DNA from: Azospirillum sp. TSO35-2
GTDB lineage: Bacteria > Pseudomonadota > Alphaproteobacteria > Azospirillales > Azospirillaceae
Length of the DNA: 64,000 bases
Direction of reading: 5' to 3'
Assembly: GCF_003116095.1 (NCBI RefSeq)
Contig: NZ_LGRA01000021.1
Location: 2,966,361 to 3,030,360 of the forward strand
The notes under the pieces: model-generated
The model's input: only the letters and a program-made list of their open reading frames with translations
Databases searched by the model: none
Told to the model about the DNA's origin: nothing
Part shown: positions 39,783 to 47,601 of the stretch, one piece after another
Position numbering within the stretch: the first letter of the stretch is position 1
Layout: every line of letters starts with the position of its first letter
Translations under genes and position numbers: made by a program

Positions 39783-40151
39783 ATGGCGAGCGTGCTGATC
39801 ATCGACGACGACGATGTGGCGCGGGCGGTGCTGCTGCGCACCCTGACCCTGGCCGGTCACGAGGCGGTCGGCGCCCGCGATGGGGTGGAGGGGATGGCGC
39901 GTTTTCGCGACCACCCCGCCGACCTCGTCATCACCGACATCTTCATGCCGAACCAGGAGGGGCTGGCGACGATCATGGAACTGCGGCGCAGCGCCCCCGG
40001 CCTGAAGATCATCGCGATCTCCGGCGGCGGTGCCCGCGCGTCGCTGGACGTGCTGCCGGTGGCGGAAGCGCTGGGCGCCCAACGCACCCTGCGCAAGCCC
40101 TTCACCCCGGCCGAGGTGATGGAGACCGTCCGCGCCGTGCTGGCGGAATGA
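39783..40151 (+). CDS. Single-domain response regulator (receiver only)
   Basis: A 122-residue CheY-like protein. The acidic pocket is DDDD at 8-11, the phospho-acceptor Asp52 lies in DLVITDIFMP, and the conserved Lys105 in LRKPF. No output domain follows. It lies 19 bases after the RND pump gene, probably co-transcribed with it, and is followed by a hairpin. No histidine kinase is adjacent. It could link a phosphorelay to pump function or simply share the transcript. Confidence 0.9.
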   Translation: MASVLIIDDDDVARAVLLRTLTLAGHEAVGARDGVEGMARFRDHPADLVITDIFMPNQEGLATIMELRRSAPGLKIIAISGGGARASLDVLPVAEALGAQRTLRKPFTPAEVMETVRAVLAE

Positions 40152-40162
40152 CGGCACAAACA

Positions 40163-40194
40163 CAAACGCCGCTCTCGTGCGAAAGCGGCGTTTG
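40163..40194 (+). terminator. Hairpin after the receiver gene
   Basis: CAAACGCCGCT (40163-40173) pairs with AGCGGCGTTTG (40184-40194), an 11-bp stem starting 12 bases after the stop codon at 40151. The T-run is short (TTT), so termination strength is uncertain. Confidence 0.65.
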
Positions 40195-40298
40195 CTGGGT
40201 CGGGGTGGGCGTGTCGCTCGGTTCGCGGAGAGAGTTCCAGCTTGTTCTTGTTCAGCCGGGCCGTTCTTGGTCCGTGGAATCGTTTTCGGCCGCCCCGG

Positions 40299-40457
40299 TC
40301 AGGCGGCCATGCGTTCTTCCTGGACGCGGCGGCTGTCGCGAAGGCGTTCGAACATCTGCTGGATGGCGTCGCGGCTGATGCCGTCACGAGCCATGACAGC
40401 GATCACGATGGGGTCTTCGAGGAGTTCGGAAAGGGTCGGCGTCGTGCTGCGGTCCAT
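40299..40457 (-). CDS. Hypothetical 52-residue protein
   Basis: A small reading frame: MDRSTTPTLSELLEDPIVIA then VMARDGISRDAIQQMFERLR and a short charged end (EERMAA). The sequence is helix-forming, amphipathic and free of low complexity. GGGAGGG lies 5 bases before the ATG. A promoter (TTGCTA-N16-TACAAT, minus strand) lies about 150 bases upstream. Codon use is like that of neighbours, with third-position GC preference. Its character suggests a conserved small regulatory or adaptor protein, but I do not recognise the family. Confidence 0.72.
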   Translation of the reverse strand: MDRSTTPTLSELLEDPIVIAVMARDGISRDAIQQMFERLRDSRRVQEERMAA

Positions 40458-40781
40458 GCGTCCCTCCCAATGTCCGACCCCCGTGTCACCGTGGCCAGTC
40501 CCAAGGGGCGGGAGCGGCAGACGGTCGAGGCCGGCAATAGCGATTGACCTATCCTTGTTGGCGTTCTTCTCGGCGTTCGGTCAGGCGGGGTGTAGCCCCT
40601 TTGCCCAAGATTGTACGTTGAAAATACAATTTAGCAACCATATCGCAGATCGGGTGGTATTGTCACCCGTCCATTGGTCAAGCTCCGCTATATCTTTCCG
40701 TTGCCCAGTATTGGCCGCCTTCCCATCGGATGGCCCGGCCGGGTCGCGGCAAGGATCCATGACCCGACTCCACCGAGTCGA
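40458..40781. other. 324-base AT-richer intergenic region
   Basis: It lies between the 52-residue gene and the FolB-like gene, both on the minus strand. It contains the inverted repeat ATTGTA-N9-TACAAT (40610-40630) and the putative promoter over it. A 25-codon ATG frame at 40470 (plus) has no ribosome binding site and is not called. Confidence 0.4.
40610..40637 (-). promoter_or_regulatory. Putative promoter with overlapping inverted repeat for the 52-residue protein gene
   Basis: On the minus strand TTGCTA (40637-40632), a 16-base spacer, then TACAAT (40615-40610). The same bases form ATTGTA-N9-TACAAT (40610-40630), a possible operator. A leader of about 145 bases would precede the start codon at 40457. 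Confidence 0.45.
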
Positions 40782-41189
40782 TCAGGCCCCCGGCTGCGCA
40801 CGCGTCAGGCTTGCCCCTGAGGCGGCGCCGTCCGCCGCGGCGGACGGCACCGTGACCTCCACCGCGACCCGCCGGACCTTGGCGTGGGTCAGGCACAGGT
40901 CGGCGGCGCGGTCGGCCAAGTAATCGGGGCCGGGAACGGCGGATTCCGCGCACAGCCGGCGCAGATCCTCAACGATGTCCTCGTAGGACATGACGGCCGC
41001 GATGTCGTCCGGAAAGCCTGGGCCGGGGTGGGTGACGGTCAGCGTCAGGTCGAAGCGCACCATCGGCCGGTCGGCGCGGCCGGCGATGGCGACGGCCGCG
41101 GCGAACCCGCGCACCAGGATGGTGTAGGTGAGCGGCGCACCGCCCGGCTGGACGATGGTGGTTCGTTCTGCGCTGTGATCCGACAACAC
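40782..41189 (-). CDS. Dihydroneopterin aldolase-like (FolB) protein lacking key catalytic residues
   Basis: A 135-residue protein with the FolB core: VRFDLTLTVTHPGPGFPDD, then VMSYEDIVEDLRRLC and YLADRAADLCLTHAKVRRVAVEV. The position next to folK supports a folate role. However, the catalytic Lys of the usual KLxKPGA motif is replaced (VEVTVPSAA), and the pterin-anchoring Glu in the ERVAE-like helix is Asp (ADRAAD). The tail of about 20 residues is low complexity. It may be inactive as aldolase or have a changed role. Translation starts at GTG 41189 after GGGAGAC. Confidence 0.7.
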   Translation of the reverse strand: MLSDHSAERTTIVQPGGAPLTYTILVRGFAAAVAIAGRADRPMVRFDLTLTVTHPGPGFPDDIAAVMSYEDIVEDLRRLCAESAVPGPDYLADRAADLCLTHAKVRRVAVEVTVPSAAADGAASGASLTRAQPGA

Positions 41190-41285
41190 TGTCTCCCGCC
41201 CGGCGGTCCGGCGCCGGTAGTTTTCCGGGCGGCACTATAGGCGGTGCCGCCCCGCCTTACCACCGGCAGCCATGCCGGGACAGGG

Positions 41286-41843
41286 TCAAAGCGCCTCGGC
41301 GATGCGCACCACCGTGTCGCGGCCCGGCACGGCGTCGCGAAGGGCGGCGATGGAGGCGCCCAGCAGCGGGTGGTGAAGGTCCGCGGCGATGTCGGCGAGC
41401 GGGCAGAGCACGAAGGCGCGCTCAGCCATGCGGGGATGGGGGATCTCCAGGTCGGGGTCGGCCACCACGCGGTCGCCGTAGAGCAGGATGTCGATGTCGA
41501 TCGGCCGCGGGCCGAAGCGCAGCCCGCCGCTCTCGCGGCCCAGCGTCGCCTCGATCTCCTTCAGGGCGCGCAGCAGCGGCCGCGGTTCCAGGGTCGTCGT
41601 GCCGCGCACCGCCATGTTGAGGAAGGCCGGCTGTTCGGTGACGTACATCGGCGCCGTCTCGTACACCGCCGACAGCGCGTCGATCCGCACGGCGTCGCCC
41701 AACCGCCGGATCGCCTCGGCCAGGTTGGCGGCGCGGTCGCCCAGATTGCCGCCGAGCGCCAGATGGACGGTGACGGCGGGCGCGCCTTGATCGGAGCCCT
41801 CATCCGAAGGGGTGGGTTGCGGCTGTGGCGGAAGCTCGGCCAT
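41286..41843 (-). CDS. folK: 2-amino-4-hydroxy-6-hydroxymethyldihydropteridine pyrophosphokinase
   Basis: A 185-residue enzyme that transfers pyrophosphate from ATP to 6-hydroxymethyl-dihydropterin in folate synthesis. Visible motifs are LALGGNLGDRAANLAEAI (start of the fold), YVTEQPAFLNMAV (pterin site) and RFGPRPIDIDILLYGD (Mg/ATP site with two Asp), then IPHPRMAERAFVL. The ATG at 41843 (MAELPPQP) is preferred; the frame extends to 41897. It precedes the FolB-like gene by 96 bases on the same strand. Confidence 0.92.
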   Translation of the reverse strand: MAELPPQPQPTPSDEGSDQGAPAVTVHLALGGNLGDRAANLAEAIRRLGDAVRIDALSAVYETAPMYVTEQPAFLNMAVRGTTTLEPRPLLRALKEIEATLGRESGGLRFGPRPIDIDILLYGDRVVADPDLEIPHPRMAERAFVLCPLADIAADLHHPLLGASIAALRDAVPGRDTVVRIAEAL

Positions 41844-42015
41844 GGCTTTGGCGATCCTGATGTGCTGGGATGGGGCGGGTTGCGAAACTCCTAGCAAATC
41901 TCCGCGCCTCCGTCAGCCTTGCTCGGGACCGGCGGGGCGGGGAACGCGGGCGCCGCGGCGGGGTTTCAGCATGACGAGTGTGGCGATGAAACGAAATCGC
42001 GGTGGAGGACGAATC

Positions 42016-42456
42016 ATGGGTGCGCGCGCAGCGGCGATGCTTTTCGGCGGCACGGCCGTCATCCTGGCCGGTTGCGCCACCGGCCCCGACCCCGACGTGG
42101 CCCGGCGCGCCCAGACGTCGATGGTCGGCATGTCCAAGAGCAACCTGCTGTCCTGTGCCGGCGTGCCGGACCGGCAGGCGACGGCGTCGGGCCGTGAATA
42201 CTACACCTACGTCGCCCCGGCGACCGGCGCCTACAGCCCCGGCAGCAGCATCGGCATCGGCGCCGGCAGCTTCGGTGGCAGCGGCGGGGTCGGGTTGGGG
42301 CTGGGCTTTGGCGTGCCGATCGGCGGCGGAAGCTATGGCTGCGAGGCGACGGTGGTGCTCGGCCCGCGCGGCACAGTCGAGCAGGTCAGCTACCCGGCCG
42401 GCGTTTCGCTGTCGTCCTGCACGCCGATCGTCCGGAATTGCGTGCCGCCGTCCTGA
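42016..42456 (+). CDS. Hypothetical lipoprotein with a glycine-rich middle
   Basis: A 146-residue protein. The signal peptide ends in the lipobox LAGC (Cys20). The next segment SMVGMSKSNLLSCAGVPDRQ resembles the short SmpA/BamE-like turn found in several small lipoproteins. A glycine/serine-rich stretch (about 75-107) follows, then a beta-rich end (CEATVVLGPRGTVEQVSY). GGAGG precedes the ATG at 42016. Function is unknown. It stands alone between folK (divergent) and the CoxG-like gene. Confidence 0.75.
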   Translation: MGARAAAMLFGGTAVILAGCATGPDPDVARRAQTSMVGMSKSNLLSCAGVPDRQATASGREYYTYVAPATGAYSPGSSIGIGAGSFGGSGGVGLGLGFGVPIGGGSYGCEATVVLGPRGTVEQVSYPAGVSLSSCTPIVRNCVPPS

Positions 42457-42666
42457 TAAGACTTTGTAATGAGACGATCGGGACTGTTGCCGAGCCCCGC
42501 AATTCCCTATCTTGAAGCGGCGCCTTGGCGATAACCGGCTGACAACGGGCCGGGAACCGGGCGAGCGCGACGATGACGGTGCGGGTATGGCGGTCGAGAG
42601 GGCGTGCGCCCGAAGAAGGCAAGCACCCGAAACGTGCAAGAACAAGGGTTGGAGGGACGACGAACC

Positions 42667-43377
42667 ATGGACATGAGCGGAAGCCATCGGATCGAGGCCA
42701 GCCGCGCCGCGGTGTGGGCGGCGCTGAACGATCCGGACATCCTGCGCCAGTGCATCCCCGGCTGCGAAGAGGTGGTCAAGCAGTCCGACACCGAGATGAC
42801 CGCCAAGGTCGTCGCCAAGGTCGGGCCGGTCAGCGCCAAGTTCGCCGGCAAGGTCACCCTGTCGGACCTTGACCCGCCCAATGGCTACACCATCACCGGC
42901 GAAGGATCGGGCGGTGCCGCCGGCTTCGGCAAGGGCGGCGCCACCGTGTCGCTGGCCAGCGAAGGCGAGGGGACCGGCGAGGCCACGATCCTGACCTACA
43001 CCGCCAAGGCCCAGGTCGGCGGCAAGCTGGCGCAGATCGGGTCGCGGCTGGTCGACGCCACCGCGCGCAAGATGGCCGAGGAGTTCTTCGCCCGATTCTC
43101 CCAGATCGTCGGCGCTCCGGTCGAGCCGGTCCCGGTCGAATCCGCCGATGTCCAGCCCGCCGCCGCACCCGCCGCTCCCGTTGCGGCCGAGTCGGCCACG
43201 GTAAGGCCGGCCGCCACCGCGTCCGCCCCGGCGAAGCCCGCCATCCGGATGGCGGCCCCGCCGCCGGAGGTACCCCTCCCGGTGCCGGCGGGGCTTGTCG
43301 GCGGCAGCTTTTACGTGCCGTGGGCGGCTCTCCTTGTGGTTGCCGTCCTGCTCGCTGCGCTTGCCTGGATGAATTAG
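42667..43377 (+). CDS. CoxG-family (SRPBCC) protein with a C-terminal membrane anchor
   Basis: A 236-residue protein. Residues 1-150 match the carbon monoxide dehydrogenase subunit G family: IEASRAAVWAALNDPDILRQCIPGCEEV, VGPVSAKFAGKVTLSDLDPP and the GGKLAQIGSRLVDATARKMAEEFF helix. An Ala/Pro-rich linker follows, then a membrane helix (VPWAALLVVAVLLAALAWM). In CO dehydrogenase systems CoxG recruits the enzyme to the membrane. No cox genes are nearby, but a molybdenum hydroxylase of the same superfamily lies at 5-9 kb; a link is speculative. Start ATG 42667. Confidence 0.88.
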   Translation: MDMSGSHRIEASRAAVWAALNDPDILRQCIPGCEEVVKQSDTEMTAKVVAKVGPVSAKFAGKVTLSDLDPPNGYTITGEGSGGAAGFGKGGATVSLASEGEGTGEATILTYTAKAQVGGKLAQIGSRLVDATARKMAEEFFARFSQIVGAPVEPVPVESADVQPAAAPAAPVAAESATVRPAATASAPAKPAIRMAAPPPEVPLPVPAGLVGGSFYVPWAALLVVAVLLAALAWMN

Positions 43378-43507
43378 GCCTGCGGATTGTTCATTGGTCT
43401 GACAGCAGCATGAAAGGGGCTTTGCCACACCCCCGGAATGTGTATGCTGCCGCGCGAATCCGGTTGGCCCCCTCGGCCGGCCGATCCATCGGAAGGGAAG
43501 CCGAAGA

Positions 43508-43888
43508 ATGAAGAAGCTGTTGATGGGCGTTGCCGCCGTTGCCGCCCTCGTCACCGGTGCCGGCGCTGCCCAGGCGGCCGATGCCGCCGCTGGCAAGGAC
43601 GTGTTCAAGGTCTGCATGGCCTGCCACACCGCCGAGCAGGGGAAGAACAAGGTCGGTCCGTCGCTGTTCGGCGTCGTCGGCCGTCCGGCCGCGTCGATCG
43701 AGGGTTACCAGTATTCGGCCCCGATGAAGGAAAAGGCCGCCGGCGGCCTGGTCTGGACCCCGGAGAACCTGGACGCCTACATCAAGGCCCCGAAGGAAGT
43801 CGTTCCGGGCGGCAAGATGGCCTTCGCCGGCCTGAAGGAAGACGCCAAGCGCGCCGACCTGATCGCCTTCCTGGCCGAGCAGAAGTAA
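43508..43888 (+). CDS. Soluble class I cytochrome c (c2/c550-like)
   Basis: A 126-residue periplasmic electron carrier. The signal peptide is cleaved at AQAADAA (about residue 23). The heme site is CMACH (36-40), and the sixth ligand is Met104 in PGGKMAFAG. The sequence GPSLFGVVGRPAASIEGYQYS is typical of small mitochondrial-type cytochromes c. It shuttles electrons between bc1 and oxidases or dehydrogenases. It is a single gene ending in a classical terminator 30 bases after the stop. Confidence 0.93.
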   Translation: MKKLLMGVAAVAALVTGAGAAQAADAAAGKDVFKVCMACHTAEQGKNKVGPSLFGVVGRPAASIEGYQYSAPMKEKAAGGLVWTPENLDAYIKAPKEVVPGGKMAFAGLKEDAKRADLIAFLAEQK

Positions 43889-43917
43889 CACCGCCCGCCT
43901 CGACGAGGTGGATGGCG

Positions 43918-43950
43918 AAAGGGCCGGAGGGTGACCTCCGGCCCTTTTCT
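43918..43950 (+). terminator. Rho-independent terminator of the cytochrome c gene
   Basis: AAAGGGCCGGAGG (43918-43930) pairs with CCTCCGGCCCTTT (43935-43947) around GTGA, followed by TTCTT. A textbook intrinsic terminator. Confidence 0.92.
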
Positions 43951-43984
43951 TATGCACAAGGTCCGTTGCCCGTGCGGGCCGGGC

Positions 43985-46642
43985 TCAGCCGGCCGCGTCC
44001 AGGCTCTTGCTCGCCACCTCGTAGACATCGGGGGACAGGCCCGGCGTGCCGACGATCCGTTCCAGTTGCGCCTTCATCAGCGCCTGCCGGGCCGCGTCAT
44101 AGCGCCGCAGGCGGGAGAAGGGCCCCATCAGACGGGCTGCAACCTGCGGGTTCATCGGATCCAGGCGCAGGACCTGATCGGCGAGGAAGCGGTATCCGGC
44201 GCCGGTTGAGTCGTGGAAGCGCACCGGGTTGCCGTTGGCGAAGCCGCCGATCAACGCGTAGACCTTGTTCGGGTTGCGGATCTCGAAGGCCGGATGGCCC
44301 AGCAGCGCCGTCACCCGCTCCAGCGTGTCCGGCCGGTGGGACATCGCCTGGACACCGAACCACTTGTCGACCACCAGCGGCTCACCCTTCCAGCGCTCGT
44401 AGAAGTCCGCCAGCGCGGCGTCGCCTTCCGGCGTCGCGGCGTTGGACAGGAACTGCAGCGCCGCGATGACGTCGGTCATGCCCTGCGCCGTGCGGTACTG
44501 GTCGAGGCAGAGGTCCAGCACCTCCGCGTCCTCCAGCGCCATCAGGTAGGCGAGGCACAGGTTCTTCAGCGCCCGCTTGCCGATGGCCGCTGCGTCGACG
44601 GAGAAGGGCTCCTGGCTGGTGTTGCGGCGGTAGAGGTCGAGCCAGCGCGGGCGCAGCGCCGCGGCCAGCGTCTTGCGCGCGAACTCCCGCACCGTGTGAA
44701 TGGCGTCGGGATCGACCACCGCCATCTGGGTGCCGAGATAGGCCTCGGTCGGCAGCACCAGCGCCTGGGCGGCAAAGGCCGGGTCGCGCGCCGCATCGTC
44801 CAGGATCGTGGCGACGGCGTCGACATAGCCCCGCGGCAGGTCCAGCGGGCGCCCGGCCTGCTGGTCGGCGACGAGGCCCAGCAGGATGCGGGTGCCCAGG
44901 ATCTGCCCGGCCTCCCACCGGTTGAAGGCGTCGCTGTCATGCGCCATCAGGAAGGTGAGGTCGGCGTCGGTCAGGTCGCTCTTCAGCTTCACCGGGGCGG
45001 AGAAGCCGCGCAGCAGCGACGGCACCGGCCGGGCCGGGACGTCCTGGAACTCGAAGGTCTGGCTCTCGGCGGTGACGTGCAGGATGCGGCTGGTGCCGGC
45101 CGGCGCGGCCTCGCCGGCCAGCCGCAGCGGCAGGTCCCGCCCATCGGGGCCGAGCAGGCCGACCACCAGCGGGATGTGCATCGGCTGCTTCACCGGCTGG
45201 CCCGGCGTCGGCGGCACGGTCTGCCGGACGGTCAACCGGAAGCTCTTCGCGGCGGCGTCATAGTCGCTGGTGACGTCCAGTTCCGGCGTGCCGGACTGGC
45301 GGTACCAGAGCTGGAACTGGGAGAGGTCGATACCGCTGGCGTCGGCCATCGCCGCGACGAAATCGTCGCAGGTCACCGCCTGCCCGTCGTGGCGCTGGAA
45401 GTAGAGGTCGATGCCCTTGCGGTACTTCTCGGCCCCCAGCAGGGTGTGGATCATGCGGATGACTTCCGCACCCTTGTTGTAGACGGTCGGGGTGTAGAAG
45501 TTGTTGATCTCGACGTAGGCGTCGGGACGCACCGGGTGGGCCATGGCGCCGGCGTCCTCCTGGAACTGCACGGTGCGCAGCCCCTGGACGTCGCCGATGC
45601 GCTTCACCCCGCGCGAGTTCATGTCGGACGAGAATTCCTGGTCGCGGAAGACGGTCAGCCCCTCCTTCAGCGACAGCTGGAACCAGTCGCGGCAGGTGAC
45701 GCGGTTGCCGGTCCAGTTGTGGAAATACTCGTGCGCGACCACCGCCTCGATGTTGAGGAAGTCGGTGTCGGTCGCCGTCTCCGGCTTGGCCAGGATGTAT
45801 TTGGTGTTGAAGACATTGAGCGACTTGTTTTCCATCGCTCCCATGTTGAAATCGCCGACCGCGACGATGTTGAAGATGTCGAGGTCGTATTCCAGCCCAT
45901 AGACCTCCTCATCCCAGCGCATCGACTTGATCAGCGAGCGCATGGCGTGGTCGATCTTGTCCTCGTTGCCCGGCTCGACATAGATGCGCAGCGTGACGTG
46001 GCGCCCGGACGCCGTGCGGAAATGATCCTCGGCATGGACGAGGTTGCCGGCGACCAGCGCGAACAGGTAGCAGGGCTTGGGGAACGGGTCCTCCCAGCGC
46101 GCCCAGTGGCGGCCACCGTCGAGATCGCCCGCATCGGCGAGGTTGCCGTTGGACAGCAGGACCGGGTAGCGCGCCTTTTCCGCCGTGATGGTGGTGCTGT
46201 AGCGCGCCATCACGTCGGGCCGGTCGATGAAGTAGGTGATCTTGCGGAACCCCTCCGCCTCGCACTGGGTGCAGAAGTTGCCGGAGGATTTGTAGAGCCC
46301 CTCCAGCGCCGTGTTCTCCTGCGGCCTGATGCGGACCACGGTTTCCAGGGTAAAGGATTCCGGCACGTCGGCCAGCGTCAGGTGGTCGGGCGTGACGGTG
46401 CAGGCCTCCGCCCCCAGCGTCCGCCCATCGAGCGCCACCGACACCAGGTCCAGCCGCTGGCCGTCGAGCGTCAACGGCGCGGCCGCGGCGTCGGGACGGG
46501 CCGGGTTGCGGCGGATGGCCAGCACCGCGCGGACGGTGGTGACATCCTCGCCCAGATCGACGAACAGGTCGACCGTGTCGATCAGATGCGCCGGCGGGCG
46601 ATAGTCCTGGAGCCGGATGGCCTTCGGCGTGCCTTTGTCCAT
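43985..46642 (-). CDS. pepN: Aminopeptidase N (M1 family)
   Basis: An 885-residue cytosolic zinc aminopeptidase that removes N-terminal residues from peptides. The exopeptidase motif GAMEN is at 268-272. The zinc site is HEYFH (His304, Glu305, His308) with the third ligand Glu in SLKEGLTVFRDQEFS. The C-terminal helical domain is complete. Length matches E. coli PepN (about 870). It converges on the cytochrome c gene and is divergent from the lipoprotein gene at 47022. Confidence 0.96.
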   Translation of the reverse strand: MDKGTPKAIRLQDYRPPAHLIDTVDLFVDLGEDVTTVRAVLAIRRNPARPDAAAAPLTLDGQRLDLVSVALDGRTLGAEACTVTPDHLTLADVPESFTLETVVRIRPQENTALEGLYKSSGNFCTQCEAEGFRKITYFIDRPDVMARYSTTITAEKARYPVLLSNGNLADAGDLDGGRHWARWEDPFPKPCYLFALVAGNLVHAEDHFRTASGRHVTLRIYVEPGNEDKIDHAMRSLIKSMRWDEEVYGLEYDLDIFNIVAVGDFNMGAMENKSLNVFNTKYILAKPETATDTDFLNIEAVVAHEYFHNWTGNRVTCRDWFQLSLKEGLTVFRDQEFSSDMNSRGVKRIGDVQGLRTVQFQEDAGAMAHPVRPDAYVEINNFYTPTVYNKGAEVIRMIHTLLGAEKYRKGIDLYFQRHDGQAVTCDDFVAAMADASGIDLSQFQLWYRQSGTPELDVTSDYDAAAKSFRLTVRQTVPPTPGQPVKQPMHIPLVVGLLGPDGRDLPLRLAGEAAPAGTSRILHVTAESQTFEFQDVPARPVPSLLRGFSAPVKLKSDLTDADLTFLMAHDSDAFNRWEAGQILGTRILLGLVADQQAGRPLDLPRGYVDAVATILDDAARDPAFAAQALVLPTEAYLGTQMAVVDPDAIHTVREFARKTLAAALRPRWLDLYRRNTSQEPFSVDAAAIGKRALKNLCLAYLMALEDAEVLDLCLDQYRTAQGMTDVIAALQFLSNAATPEGDAALADFYERWKGEPLVVDKWFGVQAMSHRPDTLERVTALLGHPAFEIRNPNKVYALIGGFANGNPVRFHDSTGAGYRFLADQVLRLDPMNPQVAARLMGPFSRLRRYDAARQALMKAQLERIVGTPGLSPDVYEVASKSLDAAG

Positions 46643-47021
46643 GTGCCTTGTCTCTGGTCTGTCTTACGGAAATGGGCCGTGCGGGACGGGTCCGGGGGAC
46701 AGGAACTGTAGCAAGGCGAAACCGGGCTGTCCCGTGTGGGAATGGGGGTGCTGCCCGGCCCGACCGCGTGACCCGCGCCACCGTCAACAGCGTGAAGGCG
46801 CCCATGGTGTCGGTATACGGCCGGTAGAAGGGGCGCCAGCCTCCCCCATGAACCTTTGGGCCGAATCCTCCCGCCGGGAGCGGAGGAGGGACCGCCATCG
46901 ACATGGATTGCCGGCGAAGTTTCGTCGACCCGCTTGCCGTTGTCGACACCTACGTCGCACCATGGCATTCTCAGGTTGATCACAGTGGTAAGAACTCTCC
47001 ACCGAAGAGGTTGCTCCGGCA
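46643..47021. other. 379-base divergent intergenic region, pepN / lipoprotein
   Basis: No gene or clear structured RNA is seen. AGAGG lies shortly before the lipoprotein start. No confident promoter hexamers were found. Confidence 0.3.
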
Positions 47022-47540
47022 ATGTCCAAGCTTTTGATAACGGTTGCCGTGGGCTTATGCCTGATCGGCGGTCTCACGGGTTGTGCGACGCAGGGACAGA
47101 ACCGATACAGCGCCCAGGACGTGGGCCGGGCGTCGGTCGTCGAGTTCGGGACGGTGGTCGCCGCCCGCCCGGTCGATATCCGTGGTCAGAACACCGGCGT
47201 CGGCGGCCTTGTCGGCGGGACGGCCGGCGGATTGGCCCTGTCGAACGTCGGCCGAGGCACCGGCAACGTCGCGGCGATCCTGGGCGGTGTCCTGGTGGGC
47301 GCGGCGATGGGCGCCATGGCCGAGCAGGCGGCGAGCGACCGTGTCGGGATCGAGTACACCGTCACCCTCGCCAACGGAAAGACCATCACCATCGTTCAGG
47401 ATCAGGCGGCGGGCGACCGGGTGTTCAACCCGTCCGAGCGGGTGATGATCCAGGCCAACGGAACCTATCAGCGGGTGCTGCCCGCCGATCACCTGCCCAA
47501 CCAGATCGCCCGGCCGCAGGGCATCAAGGTCGTCGATTGA
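47022..47540 (+). CDS. SlyB/Pcp-like outer-membrane lipoprotein with glycine zipper
   Basis: A 172-residue lipoprotein. The signal peptide ends with lipobox LTGC (Cys21). The segment QDVGRASVVEFGTVVAARPVDI is typical of the SlyB/Pcp family. A glycine-zipper region follows (about 65-105, GVGGLVGGTAGGLA and AAILGGVLVGAAMGAMAE). The C-terminal beta segment contains YTVTLANGKTITIVQDQAAGDRVF. E. coli SlyB stabilises outer-membrane protein complexes under stress. It converges on the hybrid kinase gene. Confidence 0.85.
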   Translation: MSKLLITVAVGLCLIGGLTGCATQGQNRYSAQDVGRASVVEFGTVVAARPVDIRGQNTGVGGLVGGTAGGLALSNVGRGTGNVAAILGGVLVGAAMGAMAEQAASDRVGIEYTVTLANGKTITIVQDQAAGDRVFNPSERVMIQANGTYQRVLPADHLPNQIARPQGIKVVD

Positions 47541-47601
47541 CCCCCTTCAGGATCAAAGAAAATATGACGAGACGTCTTGCCTGTCTCCTGCTGGCCGCCC
47601 T

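Noticed and set aside
40470-40547. 25-codon ATG frame (MSDPRVTVASPKG...)
   Set aside because: No ribosome binding site, short, and it overlaps the leader of the 52-residue gene on the other strand.
41986-42015. Earlier ATG (MKRNRGGG) for the glycine-rich lipoprotein
   Set aside because: GGAGG lies between it and the ATG at 42016, which gives a normal-length lipoprotein signal.
42241-42330. Glycine/serine-rich DNA as a CRISPR or repeat array
   Set aside because: It is simply codon-level low complexity within a lipoprotein gene; no repeat-spacer structure occurs here or elsewhere in the window.
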